In this document: in pieces, positions 1-7,494 of the stretch
Numbering within the stretch: the stretch's first letter is position 1
Layout of the letters: each line of letters begins with the position of its first letter
Made by a program: the position numbers and the translations under genes
The notes under the pieces: generated by a model
What the model was told of the DNA's origin: nothing
Databases searched by the model: none
The model's input: the letters and a program-made list of their open reading frames with translations, nothing else
Source: DATGKR01 sp035294565
GTDB taxonomy: Bacteria; Actinomycetota; Acidimicrobiia; Acidimicrobiales; Palsa-688
Assembly (NCBI GenBank): GCA_035294565.1
Contig: DATGKR010000062.1
Span: 1 to 17,477, forward strand
Reading direction: 5' to 3'
DNA length: 17,477 bases

Positions 1-590
1 CCGACCGAGTAGATGTCCGAGGCCGCGGTGGCCGGCGCTCCGTGGAGGCGTTCGGGGGCCAGGTAGGCGGGGGTGCCGAGCAGGGCGACGGTCATGGTCG
101 GGTCGCCGCCCACGTCCATGACGGCCTTGGCGATGCCGAAGTCGCCGACCTTCCAGAGGCCTCCGCCGGCGGCGAGGATGTTCCCGGGTTTCACGTCGCG
201 ATGCATGACGCCGGCGGAGTGCGCCGCCTGCAGCGCCGACAGGACCTGGCGGGCGAGCTCGCGCACCTCCTCTTCGCTCATCGGCCCCGCCCGGAGACGG
301 TCGGCGAGCGTCGAACCCGGGAGCCGCTCCATGACGATGAACGGGACGCCGTCGGGCGTCTCGCCGCTGTCGTAGACGGAGACCACGTTCGGGTGTGACA
401 GGCGGGCCGCCAGGCGCGCCTCGGACTCGAAGCGCTGGCGGACACCGGGTTGGTGGGCTATGTCGGAGCGGAGCAGCTTGACCGCCACCGGGCGGTCGAG
501 GCGCAGGTCGTGGCCGGCGCGCACCTCCGCCATGCCACCCCTGCCGATGACCTCGCCGAGCTGGTAACGGTCGGCGAGCTCGGTGGTCAC
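1..590 (-). CDS. Ser/Thr protein kinase (Hanks/Pkn type), N-terminal part only
   Basis: Reading from a GTG at 590 toward the left edge gives 196 residues of a eukaryotic-like kinase domain with no stop, so the C-terminus lies outside the window. Visible motifs in order are the glycine loop GRGGMAEV (16-23), the ATP lysine in VAVK (K38), the helix-C Glu (E57), the catalytic loop HRDVKPGN (130-137), DFG (150-152), the activation-loop segment GTPAYLAPE ending at E180, and the start of subdomain IX (DIYSVG). All catalytic residues are present, so an active kinase is expected. The activation loop contains Thr residues (T165, T167, T173) that could be autophosphorylated. The GTG overlaps the stop of the upstream LCP gene as GTGA, so translation is probably coupled. 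Family knowledge: actinobacterial Pkn kinases usually carry a TM segment and an extracellular sensor after the kinase domain; whether this one does cannot be seen. The exact subfamily is unknown. Confidence 0.93.
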   Translation of the reverse strand, partial: MTTELADRYQLGEVIGRGGMAEVRAGHDLRLDRPVAVKLLRSDIAHQPGVRQRFESEARLAARLSHPNVVSVYDSGETPDGVPFIVMERLPGSTLADRLRAGPMSEEEVRELARQVLSALQAAHSAGVMHRDVKPGNILAAGGGLWKVGDFGIAKAVMDVGGDPTMTVALLGTPAYLAPERLHGAPATAASDIYSV

Positions 591-2095
591 GGGGTCGAGG
601 GGCAGGGCCGGGGGTCCCACGGCGTGAGGTGGTCGCCGGCCGAGCTGGGTTTCTGACCGTTGACCGTCTGCTTCGCGGGCGCCCCGGTCTGGGCGGTCGA
701 ACCGCCGGAGGTGGTCGGGCTGGGAGCTGGCACTGTAAGTCCTGTACCCGCATCCACCGTTATCGTCCCAGGCTGCACCGCCGCGTCCTGCTGGAGCATC
801 ACCGGCCCCGAGAGGTGCTGGAAGACCGACATCGCCAGCGCGAGCTGCCCGGGGTGGTAGCGGACCAGGGTTTCGCTCGGCGTACCCTTGACCGGCCCGT
901 TTCCGATGGTGCCGATCGGCAGGCCGTACGCGCGGAGGCCGGCGGCGGTGTCGGTGGCCAGCAGCCCGATCCCGGTGACGTTGTACACGTTGACGCTCGC
1001 GGGGGTCTGCGCCGCGGGTAGGGCGTTGTGGTCCCAGGCGGCGATCACCTGGTTGTCGAGGGGCTGGACCGGGAAGTCGACGTCGCCCATCTGGTAGCCG
1101 CCGTAGTAGTAGTTGTTGACGGTCACCACCGGAAGCGTCGTCTCGGCGACCGAGTTGGGCGAGATGTGGCGGTAGCGGGCTGCCAGGCTGAGGAGCTGGC
1201 CCTTGAGCCCCGGGTCGATGGTGATCTGGTTGATGACCGCCGCCAGGAAGGCGTTCAGTGTGAGGGGGTTGCCGAGCCCCTTGGAGAGGGCGGTGGAGAA
1301 CAACACCCGCAGGAAGGTGTGGTCGCGGACGATCCTCGACAGGTCGGACAGCGGGTCGTGGGGCCAGTCGTAGCGGGGGGCGTTGTCGCCCGGCGGGTCG
1401 TACTGCAGGTGGCGCGCCCGCACCAGGGCCAGCGCCTGCGCCCCGTTCAGGTGGATGCAGCCGGTGTTGGGCACCCAGAGCAGCGAGTACTGGTCCCACA
1501 GCCGCTCGGGGAAGTACATGTTGATCCCGCCGAGCGCGTTGACCGTGTTCATGAAGCCGTTGAAGTTCAGCTCGACGAAGTGGTTGATGGGGATGCCGAA
1601 GTCGTCGGTTATCGCCTGGATCAGGTTGTCGGGACCGTTCGGGCCGTCGTTGAGGGCGGCGTCCACCTTCTGGTAGCTGCCGACCGGGCTGCCCGGTGGC
1701 ATGGGCACGAAGAGGTCGCGGGGGATGGACAGGATGGAAGCCTTGTCGGTGCGCGGGTCGAGATGCAGGATCATGATCACGTCGGACAGTGACCCCGACA
1801 GCTCCTGCGGGTTCCCGAACTGCGCCGCCTGGGCGGGGCTCAGCCCGGCGCGGGTCTGGTTGCCGATCAGCAGGATGTTCTCCGGGCTGCCCGCGCCGCC
1901 CGGGTTGGCCGTCAGGTGGGCTGCCCCCTGGGTGCGGATGGAGTCGATCCTGTAGCGGACGTAGCCGTAGGCGCCCCCGGCGGCCACGAGGCACACCGCC
2001 ACGACCGTGTTGACCAGGATCAACAGGCGTCTGGGCCAGCGGCGCCGGGGGATGAGCCTGCGCCGGGAATGATGTCTCGTCGGGGGTGTTCTCAT
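587..2095 (-). CDS. LytR-CpsA-Psr (LCP) family cell-wall ligase with LytR_C domain
   Basis: A 502-residue bitopic membrane protein. An Arg-rich cytoplasmic N-terminus (1-23) precedes one TM helix (about 24-45). The LCP domain follows (about 72-260), with the SDVIMILHLDP strand (D105), SIPRDL (R126), KVDAA, the NHFVELNFNGF segment, and LNGAQALALVRARH with its conserved Arg residues. A LytR_C-type domain (about 377-460, beginning SVNVYNVTG) and a Pro/Thr-rich tail complete it. LCP enzymes transfer lipid-linked glycopolymers (for example arabinogalactan or teichoic-acid-like polymers) onto peptidoglycan outside the membrane. The two-domain layout is common in actinobacteria. The start is the ATG at 2095, directly before the Arg-rich leader; no strong Shine-Dalgarno is seen. 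The stop overlaps the kinase start (GTGA), suggesting co-expression and possibly phosphoregulation of envelope assembly. The polymer substrate cannot be deduced. Confidence 0.93.
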   Translation of the reverse strand: MRTPPTRHHSRRRLIPRRRWPRRLLILVNTVVAVCLVAAGGAYGYVRYRIDSIRTQGAAHLTANPGGAGSPENILLIGNQTRAGLSPAQAAQFGNPQELSGSLSDVIMILHLDPRTDKASILSIPRDLFVPMPPGSPVGSYQKVDAALNDGPNGPDNLIQAITDDFGIPINHFVELNFNGFMNTVNALGGINMYFPERLWDQYSLLWVPNTGCIHLNGAQALALVRARHLQYDPPGDNAPRYDWPHDPLSDLSRIVRDHTFLRVLFSTALSKGLGNPLTLNAFLAAVINQITIDPGLKGQLLSLAARYRHISPNSVAETTLPVVTVNNYYYGGYQMGDVDFPVQPLDNQVIAAWDHNALPAAQTPASVNVYNVTGIGLLATDTAAGLRAYGLPIGTIGNGPVKGTPSETLVRYHPGQLALAMSVFQHLSGPVMLQQDAAVQPGTITVDAGTGLTVPAPSPTTSGGSTAQTGAPAKQTVNGQKPSSAGDHLTPWDPRPCPSTP

Positions 2096-2103
2096 TGTTT
2101 CTT

Positions 2104-2138
2104 GGGGCTCGCCGGCCGAACAGCTCGGCCGAAGCCCC
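2104..2138. promoter_or_regulatory. Interrupted inverted repeat between divergent LCP and GGDEF genes
   Basis: Within the 69-bp divergent gap there is a two-part hairpin. The outer arms are GGGGCT (2104-2109) and AGCCCC (2133-2138). The inner arms CGGCCGA (2113-2119) and TCGGCCG (2125-2131) are perfect complements around a 5-nt loop, with a 3-nt/1-nt internal bulge between the two stems. It could be an operator for one or both genes or a leader hairpin of the GGDEF mRNA, ending about 16 nt before its purine-rich ribosome-binding site. There is no T-run, and the position between divergent starts argues against a terminator. Confidence 0.5.
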
Positions 2139-2164
2139 GTCGACGTGTCCGGGGGGAGGATCGC

Positions 2165-3862
2165 ATGCGGGCGGCAGTAAAGCCTAACCGGCCGACTGCC
2201 GAATTACACGGCGTGTACCTGATCGAGGGGCACGGGCCGCAGCCGCCGGGCGGGGCCGGCACAGCGGCGTTGAAGCGCTTCCTGGCCCGCTGCCCCGGAG
2301 CGGCGGTGGCGGCCGTCACCGGCGACGCGGCAGCGCGCTTCACCGAGCTGCCGGGGGGTCTCGTAGACCCCGCTCAGCCCAGGCTCGATGCGGCCTCGCT
2401 GGTCGACGTGGTGGCCCCGGCCGACCGCAAGATGGTCTCCAAGGTGTGGGCGCGGGCGCGGCTGGCCGGTGCGGCCACCGCCCAGGTGTCCCTCGCCGAC
2501 GGCCTTGCCGAGAAGGGCTTCTTGTCCTTCTTCGACCTGCGCGACGAGCACGGGATCCTGGCCGTGGTCCTCGCCGACGTGTCACCGGAACTAGCCGAAC
2601 CGGTAGCGATGGACGTGGCCGGCGACGACCCGCAGCCCGGCGAGCCTGCGCGGGTCGGCCACGTGTGGAAGGACGGGGCCGCTCTGATCACAGCCGTCAG
2701 CCCCGCCGTCGAGCGTCTGCTCGGCTGGGCGGCCGCGGAGCTGGTCGGCCGGCGGTCGCTCGAGCTGATCCACCCCGACGATCACGAGCGGGCGATCGAC
2801 GCCTGGCTGCAGATGCTCGACTTCCCGGGGCCCGGCCGCCCCGTCCGTCTCCGCCACCAGCACCGCGACGGCCAGTGGGTGTGGCTGGAAGTGACCAACC
2901 ACAACCGCCTCACCGACCCTACCCACGGCGACGTGGTGGCAGCCGTGCTGGACGTCTCCGCCGAGGTCGCCGCCCAGGAGGCCGCCCGGGCCAGCCGGCA
3001 GCTGCTCGAGCAGGTGACGGAGACGCTGCCCATCGGCCTGTTCCACGCTGACATGGACGGCCGGTTGGTCTATGTGAACCAGAAGCTGACGAAGATGGCG
3101 GGACTGGCCGCCGGCTCCCTGCTCCAGTCCTGGCCCGGTGCCTGCCCGGCCGCTGCCGGCGAGGTGGCCGGGGCGCTCAACGTGGCTCGCTCCGGCGCGC
3201 CGGCCGATCTGACCGTCGAGGTACCCGACGCCGACGGCCGCAGGTGCCACTGCGCCCTCAGCCTGAGACCGCTCTTCGGCGTGGACGGGTCGGTGGACGG
3301 GGTGACCGGGGCGGTCGAGGACGTCACCCAGCGCGTCGCCGAGCAGCGCGCTCTGGAGGCCCGTGCGGCGACCGACTCGCTCACCGGGTGCCTCAACCGC
3401 TCGGCCACCCTCGCCGTGCTCCAGGACGCCCTGGACTCGATCGGATCCGAGCCGGACCGGCCCGGCGGGGTGGCGCTCATATTCGTCGACGTCGACGACT
3501 TCAAGACCGTCAACGACAGGCTCGGCCACCTCGCCGGCGACGCCCTCCTGGTGGAGGTCGCCACCCGCCTTCGCAACGCCGTGCGCGCCCGCGACAAGGT
3601 CGGCCGCTTCGGCGGTGACGAGTTCCTGGTCGTGGCGTCCAACGTCCGCAGCCCCGAGCACGCCATGAACGTCGCCCGCTGGATCGCCTCGCGCACCTTG
3701 AGGGGCATCGTCGTGGACGGGGTGGCCATCGACGTGAGGGCCAGCATCGGCCTCGCGTGGAGCGACCAGCCGGGCACGCCGGCGACCGCGCTGGTCAGCC
3801 AGGCGGACTCGGCGATGTACCGCTCCAAGCGGGGGCGCCGCTGCCAGCCCGTCCTGGGCTGA
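2165..3862 (+). CDS. Diguanylate cyclase with tandem PAS domains (PAS-PAS-GGDEF)
   Basis: I chose the ATG at 2165 because GGGGGGAGGA ends 4 nt before it and because longer in-frame extensions run back into the divergent LCP gene. The 565-residue product has no signal peptide or TM segment. Residues about 70-150 look like a degenerate PAS fold. PAS1 spans about 172-280 (SPAVERLLGW, IHPDDHERA, the H-x-DG-x-WVWLEV strand). PAS2 spans about 280-395. The GGDEF domain (about 400-560) has the metal-site segment FVDVDDFK, an exact GGDEF (483-487), and an RxxD inhibitory I-site (RARD, 474-477) exactly five residues upstream. It should therefore condense two GTP into c-di-GMP with product feedback. There is no EAL or HD-GYP partner in the protein or window. 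The PAS ligand is unknown. It is convergent with the S53 gene and divergent from the LCP gene. Confidence 0.94.
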   Translation: MRAAVKPNRPTAELHGVYLIEGHGPQPPGGAGTAALKRFLARCPGAAVAAVTGDAAARFTELPGGLVDPAQPRLDAASLVDVVAPADRKMVSKVWARARLAGAATAQVSLADGLAEKGFLSFFDLRDEHGILAVVLADVSPELAEPVAMDVAGDDPQPGEPARVGHVWKDGAALITAVSPAVERLLGWAAAELVGRRSLELIHPDDHERAIDAWLQMLDFPGPGRPVRLRHQHRDGQWVWLEVTNHNRLTDPTHGDVVAAVLDVSAEVAAQEAARASRQLLEQVTETLPIGLFHADMDGRLVYVNQKLTKMAGLAAGSLLQSWPGACPAAAGEVAGALNVARSGAPADLTVEVPDADGRRCHCALSLRPLFGVDGSVDGVTGAVEDVTQRVAEQRALEARAATDSLTGCLNRSATLAVLQDALDSIGSEPDRPGGVALIFVDVDDFKTVNDRLGHLAGDALLVEVATRLRNAVRARDKVGRFGGDEFLVVASNVRSPEHAMNVARWIASRTLRGIVVDGVAIDVRASIGLAWSDQPGTPATALVSQADSAMYRSKRGRRCQPVLG

Positions 3863-3879
3863 CGCCCCTTCGATGGGCG
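3863..3879. terminator. Short GC hairpin between convergent genes (possible bidirectional terminator)
   Basis: Between the GGDEF stop (3862) and the S53 stop (3890) lies CGCCC / GGGCG (3863-3867 and 3875-3879) around a 7-nt loop. The 5-bp GC stem reads the same way on both strands, which suits a convergent junction. There is no T-tract on either side, so this is at best a non-canonical terminator. Confidence 0.35.
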
Positions 3880-3889
3880 GCGGCCGGGG

Positions 3890-6517
3890 TTATTCGGAGG
3901 GGGTGCAGCCGGACGTCCCGGTCGTCGTCCCCACGGTATAGTTGCTCCCCGGACCGCCCGAGTCGACCTGCTGCAAAGACCCGGCCGACAACCCTGTCGG
4001 GTTGGGTGGAACGCCCACCTCTATGTAGGTGAGCCCGGTGGGCTGGCCCAGCACCGAGCCCGGCGCCGGGTTCCCGATGTGAGCGAGAGGCACGTCTATC
4101 TCCACGACGCCGTCGTGGCCGGTGACGAGCTCGCCGGTGTCGGTGTTCACCGTCTGGTAGTTGTGGCTGGTGCCGACGGCGTTGACCGTGCCGTCGAAGA
4201 AACCGGGCGCCGAGCCGGGCAGGGCGCTGAGCTGGGCTTGGGCGAAGTACGTGGTGCCCTTGTAGGTCCAGGTCATGTACCAGTCCTCGCCGGTGGCCCC
4301 GGTCGGGACTGTCTTGGTGAGGTCCTCGACCATTAGCTCGACGACCAGGGACTTGCCGTCTGCGCTGGGGGCCATGTTGCCCTCCAGCAGGGTCAGCTGC
4401 GGGTCGCTGTTGCCGAACAGGTCGGTGGCTGTGTGCGCAGGGTTGGTCCAAAGGGCGTTGCAGCTGCCCGACGGGTTCGTCGGCGGCGGGGGCATCACGT
4501 CGTTGGTGGGGGTCTCGCTGCCGTCGAGGGTGGACATCAGGTGGGCCACGTCGGGGACTCCCCAGCCCGACACGTAGTCCCACCCCGGGGCCGCGTGGTA
4601 GTAGCCGTTGTCGCCGATGGTTATGTCGTAGAAGTCCTTGGAGTAGGCGGGGCTCTCGCCGACCCTGTAGATCGAGTAGTCGGCGAACCCGAGCCCCGGG
4701 TAGGTGACGCTCGTCACTGTCTCCTGCTTGGCCCGGGCCGAGCTGCGGGGCGCGGCCGCCGTCGTCACCACGGCGGGGGCGGCGGCCTGGATGCGGGTCC
4801 ACATGCCCACCCACAGCGGCGAGCTGAGGGAGGTGCCGCCCTCGACGGTGGGCGCGCCGTTGGCGACGATGTCGTAGCCGTTGTCGTACACGTTGCCGGA
4901 CATGGCCGCCACGTCGGGGGCGCCTCTACAGATGGTGCCCGGCGGGAATGGGCTTCCCGTCTGGTCGACGAGGCAGGGGATGTCCACGGCGGGGTCGCCC
5001 TTCTGGAAGGAGGGCTCTGCCTGGAAGGGGGCCGCCCCGCCGCCGGTGAACTCCCAGGCTGTCTCGAGGGCCCGGTGCGGCGGGTTGGCCCCGTCGGAGT
5101 ACAGCTCGGTGCCGCCGACGCACACGGCCCAGTCGCTGGCGCAGGGGTAGTTGTCGAAGGGCACCGCCTGGTTGGCGACCCCGTTGCCGGCCCCCACCAC
5201 CGGCAGGACGAGCACGGGACAGGACGAGCCGGTGTCACCAGCCGAGGCGAAGAGGGTGCGCCCTTCGGCGACGGCCTGTTCCAGGGTCGCCTCGGCGACG
5301 GGTTCCAGCTCGTCGCCGAGCTCGGTGCCGTATGGGAGCTGGGCTAGCGGTCCGGTCACCGGGTTGGTCGGGTTGGTCTCGCACTCGCCGAAGGAGGCGT
5401 TCGCCTGCTTCGGGCCGTTCGGGTCGTTCACCCACGCCTGGAAGAGGCTCTCGACGGAAGCGTCGTAGAGCGAGTTGGCGAAGTACATGGTCACGCCGTA
5501 GGCGTCGGGGGCCATCCCGGTGGACGCCTGCGTGTCGAGGTCCCACTCGACCTGGCCCGAGTCGTCGGTGAAGGGGCCCGGCCCGACGTGGTCGACGGTG
5601 ACCGGCACCTGCGGCAGGTTGTTGTCCTTCTCGAAGACCCGCAGGTTGGAGATCACGTCGGCCGTCTGGCCTTCGCCGAAGACGGCGAGCGTCTGGCCCT
5701 GGCCCAGGTCCGACGACGGCATGTCGTACATCGACCACATGTCCTGCGGCCCGTAGAAGCAGCTGGGGAGGCAGCCCGGGACCGCCGGTGCCTGCTGGGG
5801 CACTTGGGGCGCCTTGGGTGTGGAGAAGCGCTGGAGGGTGTTGAGCCCCACCACGCTCAGGATCGAGTCGCCGGCGGGGACGACCGGAGGCGTGGTGTTG
5901 GCCAGGAAGGTCACGCCTTGCGAGGTGTAGCGGTCGATGGTCGTGCCGAAGAGCCGGTCCAACTGCGACACCGTGCCCGAGGCTTCGACCCAGTCGCCGG
6001 CCTGCGTCGTCTCGTCGATGGTGAGCCCTCCCGAGCGCAGCCACGACAGGACGCGGGCGTAGGTCGAGGCCGGCACGCCGAAGCGCTCGGCGAAGCCGGC
6101 CGGGGTGAGGAAGTGGTGGTATTCGGGGCTCGAAGGGTCGTACTCCGACGCCACGTACGTCCCGACCGCGGAGGGGTCCGGAAGGGAGAGGGCTACGCCG
6201 ACCTGGAGGACCCGGCCGGCCGGGGCCGGCCCGGTCGGCGCCAGGAGGTTCAATCCCGGCAGCACGTCGGCGGGGATCGTCGCGGTCGAGCCGCCGCCGG
6301 TCGCGCCCCGAGAGGCGGCTGTGACAGCGCCAGGCGCGCCCGAGGCGCCGGCCGTGGCAGCCCCAGCCGCCGCAGAGGCGGCTCCCGCCGCAGCAGCTCG
6401 GCTGACGGCGGGCTGCTGCCCCGACGCGGCCAGCGCCGGGAGGAGGCCGCCGCCTAGCCCCGCGGTGAGAGCGGCCGCGGCTGCCAGGCAGAGAACGTTG
6501 AGGCTCGAGCGGTGCAA
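3890..6517 (-). CDS. Secreted S53 family (sedolisin/kumamolisin-like) serine-carboxyl pro-peptidase
   Basis: An acid-acting endopeptidase family secreted as a zymogen. I place the start at the TTG at 6517 because GAGGAGGA lies 6 nt upstream and a typical signal peptide follows at once (about 1-32, ending near LPALAA). The only in-frame upstream ATG (6985) would overlap the divergent gene. The product is 875 residues: signal peptide, Ala/Gly-rich linker (about 33-80), Pro-kuma activation domain (about 95-235, with YDPSSPEYHHFLTPAGFAERFGV-like features), and catalytic domain (about 265-690). The catalytic set is visible: E324 and D328 in VEWDLDTQ, oxyanion D428 in AGDTG, and nucleophile S563 in GGTSLSSP. 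A calcium-site region (DITIGDNG, then GWDYVSGWGVPD) follows. About 180 further residues form an extra C-terminal domain, probably beta-rich, absent from minimal S53 enzymes. Substrate unknown. Confidence 0.93.
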   Translation of the reverse strand: MHRSSLNVLCLAAAAALTAGLGGGLLPALAASGQQPAVSRAAAAGAASAAAGAATAGASGAPGAVTAASRGATGGGSTATIPADVLPGLNLLAPTGPAPAGRVLQVGVALSLPDPSAVGTYVASEYDPSSPEYHHFLTPAGFAERFGVPASTYARVLSWLRSGGLTIDETTQAGDWVEASGTVSQLDRLFGTTIDRYTSQGVTFLANTTPPVVPAGDSILSVVGLNTLQRFSTPKAPQVPQQAPAVPGCLPSCFYGPQDMWSMYDMPSSDLGQGQTLAVFGEGQTADVISNLRVFEKDNNLPQVPVTVDHVGPGPFTDDSGQVEWDLDTQASTGMAPDAYGVTMYFANSLYDASVESLFQAWVNDPNGPKQANASFGECETNPTNPVTGPLAQLPYGTELGDELEPVAEATLEQAVAEGRTLFASAGDTGSSCPVLVLPVVGAGNGVANQAVPFDNYPCASDWAVCVGGTELYSDGANPPHRALETAWEFTGGGAAPFQAEPSFQKGDPAVDIPCLVDQTGSPFPPGTICRGAPDVAAMSGNVYDNGYDIVANGAPTVEGGTSLSSPLWVGMWTRIQAAAPAVVTTAAAPRSSARAKQETVTSVTYPGLGFADYSIYRVGESPAYSKDFYDITIGDNGYYHAAPGWDYVSGWGVPDVAHLMSTLDGSETPTNDVMPPPPTNPSGSCNALWTNPAHTATDLFGNSDPQLTLLEGNMAPSADGKSLVVELMVEDLTKTVPTGATGEDWYMTWTYKGTTYFAQAQLSALPGSAPGFFDGTVNAVGTSHNYQTVNTDTGELVTGHDGVVEIDVPLAHIGNPAPGSVLGQPTGLTYIEVGVPPNPTGLSAGSLQQVDSGGPGSNYTVGTTTGTSGCTPSE

Positions 6518-6523
6518 AGAAGT

Positions 6524-6584
6524 TCCTCCTCGCGGCAGGGATCGCCGTGTTGAAACTTCGCCGTCTGCGCGGCGTTCCCTGCCG
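6524..6584 (-). promoter_or_regulatory. Leader hairpin and Shine-Dalgarno of the S53 peptidase gene
   Basis: In the leader mRNA, CGGCAGGGAACGCCG (6584-6570) can pair with CGGCGATCCCTGCCG (6547-6533), giving 14 of 15 base pairs with one A-A mismatch and a 22-nt loop. The stem ends 1 nt before the ribosome-binding site GAGGAGGA (6531-6524). The loop contains GAAGTTTC (6559-6552), which can pair over 8 bp (one G-U) with GGAACTTC (6526-6519), that is, the end of the Shine-Dalgarno plus its spacer. The hairpin is directly visible; a role in translational control, or as a DNA operator, is inference. Confidence 0.55.
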
Positions 6585-6717
6585 GCGTGGGGGGTCGGCC
6601 CGACGACTGGTTCACCGGGCGGGGCTCGGGTAAAACCTTGCGCCGTCGCGCCCCCATCCCCCCCGACCGGCGCGACAATCCGGATCCCCACCAGGTTGCG
6701 ATTGATTGTGAGGCCCG

Positions 6718-7494
6718 ATGCCCTTAGCGGGTACTTTCGACGTGCTTGACTTCGCCGAGATCCTCGCCTTGCTGGCGAGGCGAGGAGCGACCGGCAGGCT
6801 CCAGGTGCGAACGGCGTCGATGCACGGCACGATCTGGCTGGCCGAGGGGAGGGCGACCGCGGCCGACCTCGGGGGTGAGACCCGCCAGAAATGGAGGGCC
6901 GCGGTGGAGGACCTCTGCTTCGACGCCCTGAGATCGCCGAGAGGCAGCTTCGAGTTCCACCCCGACGACCTGTCGGCGGTGCCACCCGGGCCGCGGGTGC
7001 GCCTCGAGACCATCGTCGCCGCCGGCAAGCGCCGCCTGGAGTCGTGGCAGGAGGTCGAGTCGGTGATCCAGTCGTTCGACGCCGTGCCCCGCCTGGCCGA
7101 GTCGCTCGGCGACGACGGCTTGATGCTCGACCCGGAACGCTGGAAGGTGCTCGTCTCGGTCGACGGCCGCCGGACCGTCGCCGCCCTCGCCCGCCGGCTG
7201 GACATGGAGCTCCTCGACTTCTGCCAGCTCCTCAAGCCGCTCGTAGAGAGCGGCGCCGTCGTTTTGGAGCAGCCCGAGGGCTGGCTAAGGTCGCTGCCCA
7301 AGGTCCGCCTGGAAGGCGAGTGGCCCGGGGGCGCCCCGCCGGTGATGCCGAGCGCCGGCGAGGGGATCGCCGTCCTGAACGTCGGGTCCACCCCCGCGCC
7401 CGAGGTCGTCTCCGTCGAGGTCGCGCCGTCCGACGCCGAAGCGTCCGACGGCAAGGGCCGCTGGCTGCTCCGAGGCAAATCCAGGGCCAGATGA
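6718..7494 (+). CDS. DUF4388 domain protein
   Basis: A 258-residue cytoplasmic protein starting at an ATG with GAGG 4 nt upstream. Residues 1-100 match the DUF4388 pattern (the PatA-N-like module): a short LDFAEILALLARRGATGRLQV segment, a G-x-IWLAEGRATAADLGG beta element, and the closing GSFEF strand before PPGPRVRLE. Residues about 137-185 (from LDPERWKVLVSVDGRRTV to VESGAVVL) look like a winged-helix-type module often found with DUF4388. The C-terminal 70 residues are low-complexity. DUF4388 proteins are known as adaptors in signalling and polarity systems; no catalytic residues are evident. The stop overlaps the next start as ATGA, so it is almost certainly co-translated with the RodZ-like membrane protein and may act with it. 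It is divergent from the S53 gene over 200 bp. The specific function is unknown. Confidence 0.85.
   Translation: MPLAGTFDVLDFAEILALLARRGATGRLQVRTASMHGTIWLAEGRATAADLGGETRQKWRAAVEDLCFDALRSPRGSFEFHPDDLSAVPPGPRVRLETIVAAGKRRLESWQEVESVIQSFDAVPRLAESLGDDGLMLDPERWKVLVSVDGRRTVAALARRLDMELLDFCQLLKPLVESGAVVLEQPEGWLRSLPKVRLEGEWPGGAPPVMPSAGEGIAVLNVGSTPAPEVVSVEVAPSDAEASDGKGRWLLRGKSRAR

Noticed and set aside
1028..1792. Long plus-strand open frame antisense to the LCP gene
   Set aside because: Its translation is low-complexity Val/Gly/Arg-rich with no motifs; it is the GC-driven shadow of the LCP reading frame.
1916..2164. Upstream extension of the GGDEF gene
   Set aside because: It would overlap the divergent LCP gene, and a purine-rich ribosome-binding site precedes the ATG at 2165.
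6518..6985. Upstream extension of the S53 gene to the ATG at 6985
   Set aside because: It would overlap the divergent DUF4388 gene, bury the signal peptide 156 residues inside, and ignore the GAGGAGGA in front of the TTG at 6517.
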